Shown piece after piece: positions 25,441 through 38,268 of a stretch of DNA of 64,000 nucleotides (positions are counted from its first letter, which is position 1; each line of letters starts with the position of its first letter). The stretch spans positions 1,667,501 to 1,731,500 of the forward strand of contig JARHVA010000350.1 of assembly GCA_037957365.1 (NCBI GenBank), written 5' to 3'. The DNA comes from Torreya grandis (taxonomy: Eukaryota > Streptophyta > Pinopsida > Cupressales > Taxaceae). The notes beneath the pieces were generated by a model. It had not been told where the DNA came from. It saw only the letters and a list, made by a program, of their open reading frames with translations, and made no database searches. Position numbers and translations under genes: made by a program.

Positions 25441-26635
25441 CCATTTTGGCTCAAATAAACCTTCTAGATCTAGATGTTTATCACTATCACTAGACTCTGT
25501 TAGGTCATATTTATTTTATTACATGTATTGACAAGATCTTGTTATTTTCGGATATATTTCATAGTTGTGTAGTGCCAAATTCAAATCATATGTAGCCTAC
25601 TATTGTGATGATGATTTAACTATAGTTGCTAATTCTTTTACTCGTCCATGATAGAAAAAGATTTTGATTTTTTGTAATGCATTATGAACCAATGGATTAT
25701 AATCTTCAAAAATATTCTCAATGAAATATTTCTAAATTTGTACCCAATGTTTTTTTTAAAATTCTACACTCTTGGCGCATATACCAAGCCATTAATAAAG
25801 GTGTTAAGGTATGGATTGAGATGTGTACCCAATATCTTAGCTCTACTCCTTGTGTCGTCCATATATCCACACACTAATTAATGTAAAACTTAAGGAATTA
25901 AACTTCTTGGAATAAAATCCATTCTAATCTAACAATATCTAGTAGTTGAAACCTTACACATAAGAATTTGCATGCTTCCAATGAATTTATAATTTTTTAT
26001 AGAATAACCACCAAGTCATAGAAGTTCTTTTTAGTGCATACTTAAGTGCATTAACTCATTGATCCACATATGGTACATGGTGTTTGAGACTTAATATAAA
26101 TGTATTAAGATCTTATATCATAAAGTATTGATGTATCTATCATTATACAATAAACACCATGTGCAAAGGTCATAACTCATGATCTCTATGAGCCCATTTC
26201 AACATGTGAGTATATGAGTCACCACTTATGGATGATGATGATTCCCATAGTAGAATTACCTTAGGTATAGGCTTCATGTAATCCATTATTATTGCACCTA
26301 TATTATATATGAAGTTGACTTCATACTTCATTAGAGAGCACATAGACTAAAAAATACATTCTTTTATATGAACCTACCTAGCCAAAGACTTTATTATAAC
26401 ATGGTTATATAATGGTTGCTCTTCTTGATATGTAGTGTGTAGTTTTCCAACTTGATACTCTATAGGTCACAAAGCATTTTGCCTTTCATTTTCACCAACT
26501 ATTATCCCATAGGCATAAGGAGACTCTAGATCTTTTAGGATAATATATGGGTTTTACTCAAACTTATTTAGAGGTATGATCACTCTTTTATTTCCTTAAT
26601 GCACTTATAGATGGTTGTGCATAGTATTAATGGTA
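25441..26635. other. E0 protease-RT linker
   Basis: Decayed minus-strand pol sequence between protease and RT. I could not follow a continuous frame. Confidence 0.45.
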
Positions 26636-26639
26636 ATTT

Positions 26640-26980
26640 GGCCATCATAAGCCCATTTCTTATCAATTAAGTCAGGATAATGAGTCTTTATTGTCTTCAT
26701 GTTGATGACTTAAAAATCTCCTCTTAAGATGAGCCTAACCACTTTAATTTCAACATCCTCTAAATTTTTGATGGGATTGACCTAACCATAATCCAACATA
26801 CTATGAGTAATTAGATTATAGTTTAATTTTGGTTTACCAATGGCTTCCCAAGTTGATCATTAGATCATATTTATTATGCTACCAAAATCAAATACTACAT
26901 TTGGAATCTCATTTCTAGCTAACTCAATATCCATCTGAGAATTAACATCTTAAGATTTATTGGTTTTAACATACCATAAT
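26640..26980 (-). pseudogene. E0 retropepsin-like protease remnant
   Basis: Minus strand at about 26,900: VVFDFGSIINMI, which matches the gypsy protease active-site block with Asp present but the usual Thr-Gly-Ser altered to Phe-Gly-Ser. A STWEAIGKPKL-type stretch and, near 26,690, YPDLIDKKWAYD complete the domain, the last corresponding to the LLGRPW element. Stops interrupt three times. Confidence 0.8.
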
Positions 26981-27199
26981 AATTTATCAGTATGATGTTG
27001 AACTCATTACACACATTTTATAATATTATATAGGAGATTGGTGATGTTCTAGGAAATTTTATTATTGCATAGTTTATTGAGTAACTTCATTAGGTCTATC
27101 AAAGTTATCATAACACCCTCATGTCTCAAGATCTTGAAAAAATTTCCATACATTTGGCCATCAATGGCTATGTTATCACCCTCAAAATTTGGTTGTTGT

Positions 27200-29700
27200 T
27201 GGATCTCTTGTAAGACCTATGCAACTTGATACATCAAATTCTTTTATATAACAAGATCAAGATATTTGTCCTGATGCACTTTTTTAATGCCCTAATCCTA
27301 GGGAATTTCTAAAGGTAGTAACCCTTTTTGACTCTTTATTGCTGGGTGAATTTTTGCACAAATTCATTTATCATTGGCTACACATTGAACATATTTACAT
27401 TTTATACTATATTCTCCTTTCTTTGTTTTCCCAATACTAAACACTCTTCTATTTGATGCTGGCCTTTGACTCTATAGTATACATAGTAAACTTATCTATG
27501 TGGGTTGGTAGGGTAATTCCTCACATAATGGTTGTATGCACCACATATATAACATTGCATAGATAGTCAGGCTTGACAATTGTCATTGTTATGACTGCCT
27601 TGATATCCTCCATGATATCCACCCCTGTATCCCCCTCTATAGCCTCCTCTATTTTGTTTTTATCCCCAACCTTATTATTATTGTCTAAAATACCCTACTT
27701 GTTAGATTGTATGTCCATTACACCCCCCATATTGGTGCTAAAGGAAACTTGGATTCCAATTTGATTTATACTACTAAAGGTTTGTGTTGGTCCACTATTA
27801 TGCATACTAACCAAAATATTGATATGATGGAGATGATGTATTATTTCATCTTATTAATCCCTATGGTTGAAACTATGGAGATGAAGGTATCTAATAATGA
27901 GGTGATGAAGGAATCTATCTCAGACTACCTTGAGTTACACTGGTCATCTCCATTTTTGTCCCCAAAATCACTTGCTTTGTAGTTGGTACTTGTTATACTA
28001 CAACTATGAAGACATTCTTAGTAATATCCTCCTTCAACTCTTGTATTTATTGATAATTCATTTCATCATGGATCATGTATTTACAAAAATTCAAGAATAA
28101 ACCCTACGATTTTTGTATGTATTGCTATAATGGATGGCACTTAGAAGTCACATGCCTTATAACCCTGAATATCTCACATAATTCATAGTTAAACTTAAGA
28201 CAATCATTTTTATGATGTACTTCTCATCTGTAATCTATGCACCATATGCGTAGGTTATACTTATCTTTTTCATGCATCTCATCAATTCTTATCATGAATG
28301 AATCTATCTTTGCCTCAACTTTGTAACCAATTATGGGCGCATCCCCATAGTCCTCTATTTTCTCTACTTACAAGACAATATATTGAGCATCAAGTTTAGT
28401 TGAATACTAAGTCTTTGTAATGTAAAATATAATTATTGGTCGTATTCCTTTTATGAACCAAGTAGCCTTATATTTATCCTATAAAATGAATTGAATTTTT
28501 TTCATGATGTTAGAAAAGCTTAGATCATATTCTACAAATGATTCTCCTGATCTTTATCAAATATCCTTTGAATCCTAAATTTGGCTTGTGTATCTCTTTA
28601 ATTTATATTCTACTCTCAACAGACTTTTAATTTGCATAAGTTCTAAGGTTTTTATATCCATATTAAAAATTAACCGTAGGGCTCATCCTTATAAAACCCT
28701 TATGAGTTTGTATTTCTTAATGTCATATGTTTTTATTCCTCTAAAATTCCATTTCATGTTGAAAGTTAATAGATATTACTATTGGTCCATAGACCCATCA
28801 CAGGGCATTAAAGAATTAAACATATGTATAGTAAATAACATAGGGAAAATAATTCTAGTTGATATGATAGGTTACTAAATGGTAGTAACTTTGATTTAAG
28901 GTAACTATATAGTGGTGACTTTGAATTTATGTGACAATGTATTAATGGTTGTGCACTATTGATTACACATTGTTAACTATGTACTAGACTTTTCAAGTGT
29001 CTTAGATAGGAAATTCACTTCTATTTTTATCTTTTCTATTGTCTATTTTGGTTTTGCACTCATATTTCCAAACTTTTCTATAAAGGAATCAAACTAGTCC
29101 ATATCTTCCTCTTCACCTACACTTCTATAAAATAATAAATTGGGATAGGGAGATGCATAATCTTGAAGTTAATGACTTTTATTTTGAATTTTTTATAATT
29201 TTAAACTTGAACCTACCATATATATACATTCAAATATTATTTATTCCTAGGAATTTTCTTCCCCAGGTCCAGATAGAAAACCTTTCATTAATTTCAATCT
29301 ATCTCTACCTTCTAACTATTTTACCAACTAGCCTATGGTCTTCCTCTTTCTCTTATACCTCCATATCTACATCATTTCTATTTGAATCCTCTTATCCATA
29401 GGGCCCTTATGCATACTCTATTCACCCTTTTCTTCCATTAATCTCCTCATCTATAGCATCTTATTCTTGAATCTGTTTAACTCTAGCACATTCTTTCATA
29501 CTTCTAATCCTATCTGTAGTTACTTCACCTTCCATTTTATGAGATCAGGTTTAATTTATTTTACTCAACTCATCATCATTTAATTCATCCTACATGTAAA
29601 CCCATGGTTCCATAAGTGACTAATCCATTTTGGATGTAGGCGTTGTTGCCTTTTCCATAACCATCATTTTTATTAATGTAGGTAGTCACTACAAAAAATT
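27200..29700 (-). pseudogene. E0 gag remnant
   Basis: Between the protease and the 5' LTR. A zinc knuckle-like CYICGAYNHYVRNY occurs at about 27,562-27,520 on the minus strand, with the last Cys replaced by Tyr. It is followed upstream by a Tyr/Asn/Gly-rich segment at 27,570-27,900 seen as ccaccat and ccaat patches. The capsid part is too decayed to align by eye. Assignment rests on position and the knuckle. Confidence 0.6.
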
Positions 29701-30105
29701 TCCCTTGATTCCTTAAATGAACCAATCTTATGCAGTCTCAAAAGCTACATATCCATGCACTAAAAAGTTGGTAATATGGCCAAAAATTATAGTCCTAATC
29801 TAATAATATATTGTTAGGTACCAGTCTATATCTAGGTTACGTAGTCTATCTAATTTTTATTCTATCCACATTATAAGATTTGTCCTCCATGGACTAAAGC
29901 AATAATATTCTAACTTGGCTAGCCACATGGATAACAATCTAGGCAAATCACACTAGAAGATTTCACTATATATGTGCTCTTGGCTAATCTCTTTTGTAGT
30001 TGTTATGACTTTCCTTATTCTTCCATGAAATTATGTATTATCTCATCTAACCATATATCTATATCCCTCTATCCTAGTAGCCATCTCAGTATATTTCATC
30101 CAAAT

Positions 30106-30126
30106 GGTCCCACACTCACCGCACCA
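30106..30126 (-). promoter_or_regulatory. E0 primer binding site candidate
   Basis: Minus sense TGGTGCGGTGAGTG, one base from the 5' LTR. It starts with the TGG expected opposite a tRNA CCA end. I cannot name the tRNA. Confidence 0.6.
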
Positions 30127-30127
30127 T

Positions 30128-30663
30128 TATTAGTATAGGTTATTGGAAAAACTCTAGAACATGCTAATTATAGGGATAAATTTCATAGTGGAGAGTAAAT
30201 AGAATCCATAAATGACATTAGATATTTATAATTCATCATTTACATATAAAATTACACATATAGGGTAAGAAGAACACATCTATAACAAAATGTATAATAT
30301 AAATGGCATAATATATGATAAATAGATTACATTAAAATAGAGTACTTACTATACACTAACCATACATAAACGAATATTAAGAAAAACCATATCAAAATGA
30401 TTTTATTAATCTCTATCAACACATCAAAACCCTATTTTATTATAACAAAGTGTTATATATAACATTTTATAACCCGATGTCTCTTCACATTCTAGACTTT
30501 TGAGATATAAAAGGAAAGAATCTTCACATTCTTATATTAATCAATTAGTATTATAAGGATAAATACATATAAAATTTTATATAAAATATAAAATTTTATA
30601 GTTATCACATGTGTGCTTCTATCATACTTTGTGATTTTACCATGCCCTATTTCATGTCCAACA
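30128..30663 (-). repeat. E0 5' LTR
   Basis: Partner of 1,846-2,376. In the minus sense it starts TGTTGGACATG and ends CTAATA (originally CTAGCA). Confidence 0.87.
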
Positions 30664-30668
30664 AAAAG

Positions 30669-32152
30669 AGTCATGATCTGAGCATGTGCATGCATTGAGT
30701 ATTGGTTTTGAAATAAATTTATAAGTTTTATGAGAATATAAGTTTTTTTAAATATATATGTATGGTTTGGAGGTTACATTTTATAGTATGTTAACTCTGT
30801 TCTTTTTTTGTAGGGTGGATTGGAAAGTGAATATTGACATTTATTTACTTTACTCTTCTTGCACTATGTCGACATTTTTTTTATTGGTAAAAGAGGGTTG
30901 GGAGATCCCTCACTCATTTCATTAATATCCAAAAAATTTATTATAATTATTTTTTTAAAATATTACAAACCAACTTCCATAGCCTAAAACTAGGACTTCT
31001 ACATAAAAGTCAATAATGCCTCAAATTTCAAAGGATAATGGTATAAAATTATCCACACAAATCCCAAAAAAATAAATTATAGTTTTTTTCTAAGAAGACC
31101 CAAAAGCATAATATTTAATTACAAAAATCCTCATAAAATTAGTCTTCTATATCTAAAATCTATATCTACCATAGTAAAGTCTATCTTCTACAACCATAGT
31201 CCTTCACCCACATGATCCTTCACCAAATTATAGTTTCATATTACAACAAGGATTCACAATTTTAAATGTAGATCTATAATGAATATATGAATGAGGTATA
31301 TGATATGACATACCCCAATGTTTCCATAAAAATAAAAACTTATTATCTTACTCTTTTTTATCTTCTGCCTCCCCAATATACCTTTCAAGCCTTTCACCAT
31401 CCATTGTTAGTTCTTAATTATGTATAAGAATTCAATTATCACTTCACTCTAATAGTTAATAGGGAAACCAAATTTATAAGTATAATAAAAATAGGTAATA
31501 ATGAAGAAGGTACATTGTAAAATACTTCATATCTAAGTTCTGAAGGAGGTAAAAAGAGTTCATTACCATGTATGGTAGGGATAAATATAGAACAAACATT
31601 AAAATATGTAGTCAAAAGAGATTTTTTTTCAAATAAATATCTTTTATAATCAGCAAAGGCACCCCATAGTACCATTGTCTTAATTAGATCAATAATCACA
31701 AATTTTTTCATTGTCTCCATCAACACCATCACAACAATCATTCTCTAGGCTTGGATATAAATCTACCTCTTGATAAAACAATAAAACATAATCATGAGAA
31801 GTCATTGAAAGTCCACACTCACCATCTTCTTCTTTCCATATAATAATAGATAAACTAAAAACATGCATCAAATATCGACCAACCATTTCCATGTGAATGA
31901 TGGTAACACATCCATATTATTTTTATAGCACATTTTTGTTTTGAAAAACCCGATTCAACCTAACTCAATCCTCTTCCACATTATTATTTGAAATATAAAC
32001 CTAATATATGGATCTAGGTGTGAAACCTAAAAATTAATGGAGAAAGAAATCCCTCTTACACCATGACTACCACCCTAGGTAATACTCATCCTCTACACAC
32101 AAATCCAAATATTATTTATTACTATCTAACCCTTGTTCCCTCACCTCCCATT
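30669..32152. other. Spacer between the two nested blocks
   Basis: The only stretch inside the window, apart from the two flanks, that I could not assign to an LTR element. It holds the weak minus-strand frames described at 31,439-31,892 and otherwise AT-rich DNA. It could be host sequence or an unrecognised older element. Confidence 0.5.
31439..31892 (-). pseudogene. Possible host or element ORF fragment, unrecognised
   Basis: Two overlapping minus frames, 31,892-31,689 and 31,741-31,439, look like one reading shifted by a small indel. The first has an acidic, Cys- and Trp-containing character (KEEDGECGLSM, DGVDGDNEK); the second is more hydrophobic. Length and composition are better than the surrounding noise, but I recognise no domain. 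It could be a gene fragment or chance. Confidence 0.22.
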
Positions 32153-32157
32153 TCAAT

Positions 32158-32847
32158 TGTAATCATATGAAAATGACACTTGAGTGCTAAGTGTGATACT
32201 TGAGACCACATCCAAAACTTATCCCTATACCAATCTTAAGGTCTATTTAAATACTTATATAGCCTTTGTGTGGACCATACATATCCATAAACATTATTAA
32301 ATTAGTCTTAGACCTTCACTTTATCATCCTATCCCATAGTGCCTCAGGTTCTACCACCTAGACACTAGCGCCATAATTTAGACAGTAGCACCCTATGGCA
32401 CCAGTGTCATAGTTTGATATCTATTATCATTTTCCCTAATTTTATTACCAATGGATATATTATAAAATAAAAAACCACTCAAGGTTAGCTTGGACCTATT
32501 TTAAGACCTGAAAAAGAACTAGAACAACACACACACGTGACTTTTATCCCTTTACTCACTAGATGGAAATCAGATGCAAATTACACAAATAAACTCATAC
32601 CAAGTTATGCATAATCAATGTTATCAATCCATATTATACCTTAATTATACATACAAACATTTAAAACATTCTTAATTTTAGATTACTTAGATTTCTAGTC
32701 TCAAACACACTCAAAACACTCAAGCCAACATTCATACTAGCTTCACTTGCACTTGCACCAATACTTAGGTGGGGATAACTACATTAGTCTTGATCCCTCC
32801 TCAGAGTATTAATATATAGTTAAATTTAATCATAATGGGTTTATTGA
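32158..32847 (+). repeat. H2 5' LTR, first part
   Basis: Matches 62,314-63,002 of the 3' LTR. Starts TGTAATCATATG; ends at the E3 target site attga (32,843-32,847). Confidence 0.85.
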
Positions 32848-33980
32848 TGTGGGTTTTAAACACACCCTTATAAATTCATATGAGGTTTCCTCTAATGTTT
32901 TAGGATCAGTGAAAGAATTCACTCCAAGGCACAAGTTACTAGGCATTCAATTTTGTAACAACCTATTGGTAGAATAGTAGTGAGTGAAACATATTTTTTA
33001 CTACAAGTAAAATGGATATGTGTGAACCTATATCTACTTATAGTGGGTTGAATGTTGATGATTTTAAATAAAGTGTGTAGGATTTCAAAAGAAACATTAA
33101 AAATAGGGAAGAGTAAGGTAGAGATAAAGCCTTTTAAGACCAATATTTGAACTTCATATACGACAAGAAATATAAACCAATAATTATTTGAAGCTGATGT
33201 AACACACAAAAAATAAAATACAATGAATATGTAAAGGAAACTAGAACATAATATACTCAAACATGCAAAAATCAAAGGTTTCCTAATTGCCAAATTATTA
33301 TTGCACATCTACAAGAGGATTATGATAAGCATGTAAAAGATATTCATATTAGTTATAACTAAAACTAAAAAAATATATTTTAAATTATATACATCATACA
33401 TAATTAAATAACTAATATACTATAATAATGGAACATCTCATGTAATACAAAAAATTGGAGAAGAATGAAGATTTGCACATAAAGATAAAGTCAAGAAGAA
33501 TTTTGAATTTCATATTAATCTAAATAGAAAAATTTCTCCTCACTTTTAGAATGGGAGGATTCATGTATTTAACAATTTGGGATGGGGAAGGCCTCATCTT
33601 TTCAATAATCACCCATAATTACAAGTCCATAAATAGAACCTTTTGCTCAAAATCATTAAAAGAGCATATACAATGATGATACTCAAAATAAACTTCAAAG
33701 CTAAAAATACATTATGTATGTAAAATAAATATATTTAGAACTAAATTCCCACCTTGGCAATAAACATGTAGATACATAATCATTATAAATTTGAAATGCT
33801 AATGCAACATCATTAATTGGAAGCATAGATGGAGATACTATAGTTGAAACTATGGCAAGGATTAAGAGTTTTATGAAGATGGGGGGCACTAAAATATAGT
33901 TGTGTGCATGCTTTACAACTATAAGCTACTTTTTTTATCCTTTATCACTTAACTCAATATATAATCTACATCAAAATATT
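32848..33980. other. E3 left terminal region, non-coding
   Basis: AT-rich with no supported frame. A purine run with six G lies near 33,879-33,887. Could be a diverged LTR or untranslated region of E3. Confidence 0.45.
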
Positions 33981-33984
33981 TTTC

Positions 33985-36900
33985 TATGATTTCAAAATTT
34001 AGTAACGAAGGATTTAAAATCCTAACTACCTTAGCCATTAATCTTTCTTGCTCTACCTTTGAGATCTTGAATTTGGATACTAAAGCCTAAAATCTTGTTA
34101 CTATGTCTTTAGAAAAACTAACCAAATGTAATACCTCTTCATTGGTTTTATACACTAAGCCTTCCACTTCTTGTCTAAATTTTTTAGCAACTAAGTTTAG
34201 ATCATTCTCAAAATTGGGTCTGTAGACTAACTCCCCTAATTGGGTGATTACCCTAGTTACTCTCATATCTCACAAAATTTGTAGTGCTTCACTTTCATGA
34301 CTAAAAAAAAAGACTCAACAACTTCATTTGTTTATGATAATCTAGGGAGGCATCCATCTTAGAAAGCACATAGTTTAGACACCAATAAGAATACATGCTA
34401 GTCATTAGATTGAGTTGATAAAAAACACTAACCCTGGAGCACTAAACTAGGAAATTTAATATTCTTTCTTTATCCTTTATTTTATTCCACAATGTGACAA
34501 TAACTACTCTATGGAATTGATTGTTTTCCCTAGACACTTTGATATTGGGTAAAATATCATACAACTTTGAATCTTTAATCTACATATTAACAATCACTTC
34601 TTGAGGATCCTATGTAATCTTCATCTAATTCCACCTTTTTAAGGCCTCCTTAGTACTCTGGTGCATATCCTTCATTATTGCCCCAGTGAAATCCATAAAA
34701 GTGTTGAAATCCTCAGTGTATTTTGTAGGATAATTGTGATTTATTATGTATTTTTTGGCCAAATATAATAAGTTTTCTCTTTGTTCAAATTCTACCTCTC
34801 TTTTTTTATTAAGTTTAACATCTTCCTCTTCCTCACTCTATCTATAGTCCTAGTTTCCTTATCAAAGTGAGTTGAGACTATGGGTATCTATGTCAAAACT
34901 AGGTTTTACCTTTCATCTTTGACATTTAGATCTTCCCTACCCATTAAGGAACTATAAGTTCTCATGTTTATTCTTTCTAAGAAATTTTTGAAGATTTAGA
35001 AGGTGGAGAGGTCATTGGAAGGGATGTGATCATAGTGGTTAGTAGTGAGGCACTTATTTGAATAGGGATTCGGTGAAGTTTCTAGCCAACCAATTCCTAT
35101 AGGGAGGTTTATTTCATAGGTGTTACCTCAATTGATAATCTAATTAAACCCAGGGTTATATCCATAGTCATTATTGATTTTGGCATGGCCAATGGTTGGG
35201 GCATGGGAAGCTTTATTTGGGCTAACTTTTTCCTAGGAGCTAGTGGCTTATTGAAAATAGAAACCATAACTAGATTCTCAAAATGGATTACCCTAGGAAT
35301 CCTTATTAGTTTTGGAAATAAAATAATATCTAAATCCACACTAGTAGAACTAGATGATACAATGTTAGGCATTACTAAAGGTAAATGTATAGTTGTAATT
35401 TTTATGTTAGGCATTGAAGAAATAATATAAGAGAATACCTCATCAATTTTTTGAATTTGTTCTTGTGTGAGGCCAAATAAGATGTCTCCTCCTTCTTTCT
35501 CACCTAGACTTAAATATTTGTCTTTATCCAGCTTAGCTTATTCATCATTTAGTTGTAACATGCCCATTTCCTAGTCTTTTTCCTCTCAAGGATAATCAAT
35601 GAAAGATATCACTTATTTTGGTTATTCTTATTCTCCCATCTCTATTGTAATTTTTACATCCTTTTATTCCTCCTCAATAGCTTTTTATATAATAGGGATA
35701 CCAAGTAATGGCATCTCTTCTAGTATTTTATCCTAGGAGGGAGAAGGGGAGTTCTTATCCTTCCTTTGGTAGGTGAATATAGATGGAGTGCAAGGAGGAT
35801 GAGATGGAAAAGGTGTTATGGGAATAACTATGGTAGGAATTAGAGTTGAAGGTGATGAGGTAAAAGGAGTAGAAGGCACAAGTCTTCCCTGAGGGGACTT
35901 AGGAGATTTCAGAAAGTTAGGGGCATTTGGAATTGAAATCAAAGTTATTTATAAAAAATCATGGAGGCTCACTTGGGTGACTATAGTAAGAGGAGGAAAA
36001 TGAGACATCATAAAACTTCTCTTCTTTTGATCAATTGATGAAATGATTGGCATCACCCTTATATTTATTGTTATCAAGACCTATTTATGTGAATATATTG
36101 AAGTATAAGGGACTTGAGGACTAAGAAGTCCACTCAAAATATACTCATAAGTTGAGGATTTGATTCCCTCTGACTCCTAGATTGATTTTGTTGTTCTTTT
36201 GTATCTTTTTTAAAAGGGGAAAGAGGTTTATCTGGTGGCTAAGAGCCATGTGGTGGAGATGAATGCCATTTTTCACTCCATAAATTTTAGGCCTCTTCCT
36301 CTATTGCTACTAGGTTGTATTGTAGGGCTTGTGCAAGTATCATAAACATTTTTTTGTCTTTCATCTTTATTTATACTTTGAATCATCTAAATCATTTAAT
36401 AAAATATGATCATGATCATATGCTTGGTGATTATAAGAAACATACACTTTATTATTTTCCAAGATGGTTTTGAGATACCCATTTAATTTCTTCTTGGGGC
36501 CCTATTCTTTGAAATGTGTAAGCTATAAGTTGTACTATCTTCTATCCTTACCAGTTGATATGAAATGTGACCTAGTCACATATTGATGTTGTCTAGTGTT
36601 GAAAGAAGTTTTAAACTATTAGGCCAAATTTATTTGATGTAATTATTCATAGATTATATTAAATACTAGATAAACTATTTCATTTTCTATAACATGATCT
36701 AGATCTGGCAATATTAAAGCATTAGTCTTGGTACCTTCAACTCAAATAATGGTAACATCCAGATACAACCAATAATATTCCATTTTGTTAAACATTTATG
36801 TAAAGTTTTATGATAGTCTAGGCATTATATTACCCTAGATTACTTTGTATATATGAGGATATACATAATTTATTATCATTTTGATTTTGTTCTTGTACCT

Positions 36901-37315
36901 TTGAATGAACATAAATAAAAATCCTCTTCAACCCTATTTCTCAAATATTCAGTTGAGGGTTATCATTCCTAACCATAAGGATTTAAATAGTGGCCATTAT
37001 TGCATATAAAAAGTAGGACATCATGTATAAATTTACATCCTTAGGCCTTCGATGAGGGTAAAGTATCTATGAATTTAATCATTAACTTTTGATCTCCCCT
37101 AGTGCTACCAACCTGTTAGTTGTTAGGAGTATATCCAATAGTGGAATCCATTCAACCTGAACATAGGTAATACTCAAGAAACCATAGAAGCTATTCAATA
37201 GTGTCATTTCTATTAAAAATATTGATTTAAATTTAATGATGAAATTAGAGGAGATTGCCCCTTTTGGATTCAAACTTTGGCCCTTTGCAAGTAATTGCTT
37301 CAACTTTCCATCTAT
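33985..37315 (-). pseudogene. E3 unrecognised long ORF remnant, main part
   Basis: Minus-strand protein-like frames run nearly throughout. From the N-terminal side: an open frame at 37,303-37,082; a Ser/Pro/Thr-rich segment at 35,942-35,733 (SPKSPQGRLVPS, PSTLIPT); a further segment at 35,414-35,109; a block at 34,800-34,600 (LLYLAKKYI, then DFTGAIMKDMHQS); and a helical C-terminal block at about 34,270-33,960 (LVAKKFRQEVEGLVYKTNEEV). Breaks are typical decay stops and shifts. I recognise no gag, RT, transposase or integrase motif. Total coding length with the part beyond H1 is near 3.8 kb. Could be a captured or element-specific gene. Confidence 0.5.
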
Positions 37316-37320
37316 AGTGT

Positions 37321-38268
37321 TGATTTAACCTTTTAGGGTTTTACATGAGTAATTACCCGTGTTCGGTTAAGGGGTTGAGATTTATAATTTAGTTAAATAA
37401 ATTTAAATAATTAACCTAATAATTTTTTATGATCTTTGACTTATTTTTAATTTATAAAAATAGAAAAAATAAGGAGAAATAAAGACTTAGATAAAAATAG
37501 ATTGTCATAGATGATTTTGGTTTTGAAACTTGAGAGATGAGTAATTCTAAGTGTCACAAGTAGTATTCTGATGTTCATTTATTCACTAGATAGTAGCACC
37601 TAGTTTAGAAAATAACACCATCCATGTGTATTGTCTTAAATGTGATACTAATGTCCTCTTGACTATTCCTATTTTTAGGAGCACCTGTCCCTATGTCTGT
37701 ACATTTTGTTCATGTATGACCAAAGATTATAGCTATGTATTATACCTAAAAAGCTTGATTTTATGTACACACCCTATTTCCCTTTACAAATGTGATATGA
37801 TAAATATTTGAGTGTGTTATTAGGATGGATTGGACATCCTTAACACCCCTCTATGTAGAGAGTTACCTACATACCAATACTTTGAAGAGGGATAAAGTCT
37901 GATGTAGTTTTCCTACCTAGTACTTGATGTATGTTCAAATGAATGTTAGAATGTGAGTGGCTTTGGATGCCTTAAACATGATTGAACGTTGAAATAATTA
38001 AAAATTGGATTTAGGGTTGCTATAGATGGTAGTATGTAGAAAGTAGGGTAGAATAAGGATAATGTGCCTTGATTTTGTATAACTTTGTCTTTAGTTTGAA
38101 TAGATATTGCATCTATTTAATAGAGGTGGATTGGACTTGTATTTATAGGGTTATATTTCTTGTACAAATAAGAAAATGAGCTTATGCCAACCTTAGGAAT
38201 GGAATACATTTGAAAAAGTATCTATTAGGAAGAGATGGGGCTAAGGAAAATAATGCCCAATTGGAGAC
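37321..38268 (-). repeat. H1 3' LTR, piece left of G
   Basis: Starts TGATTTAA on the plus strand and matches the 54,157-55,140 part of the other LTR. Homology is cut at G's end and resumes at 49,145. Confidence 0.88.

Larger units (their letters stand above)
1846..30663 (-). mobile_element. E0: Ty3/gypsy LTR retrotransposon, outer element of left block
   Basis: Seen: two direct repeats of about 0.53 kb (1,846-2,376 and 30,128-30,663), flanked by a near-identical 5-bp duplication (gaaag at 1,841-1,845, aaaag at 30,664-30,668). Between them, on the minus strand, lie decayed gag, protease, RT, RNase H and integrase in the Ty3/gypsy order. A PBS-like site abuts the right LTR and a purine-rich site abuts the left LTR, both consistent with minus-strand transcription. 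Subtracting nested E1 and its target duplication leaves about 14.5 kb, long for a gypsy element; the excess is unrecognised coding remnant downstream of integrase. Every domain is broken, so the element is not autonomous now. One LTR terminal TG has become TA. Confidence 0.88.

Noticed and set aside
32158..32847. Truncated solo LTR by deletion
   Set aside because: The missing half is present at 57,293 and joins exactly with a 5-bp duplication, so insertion explains it better.
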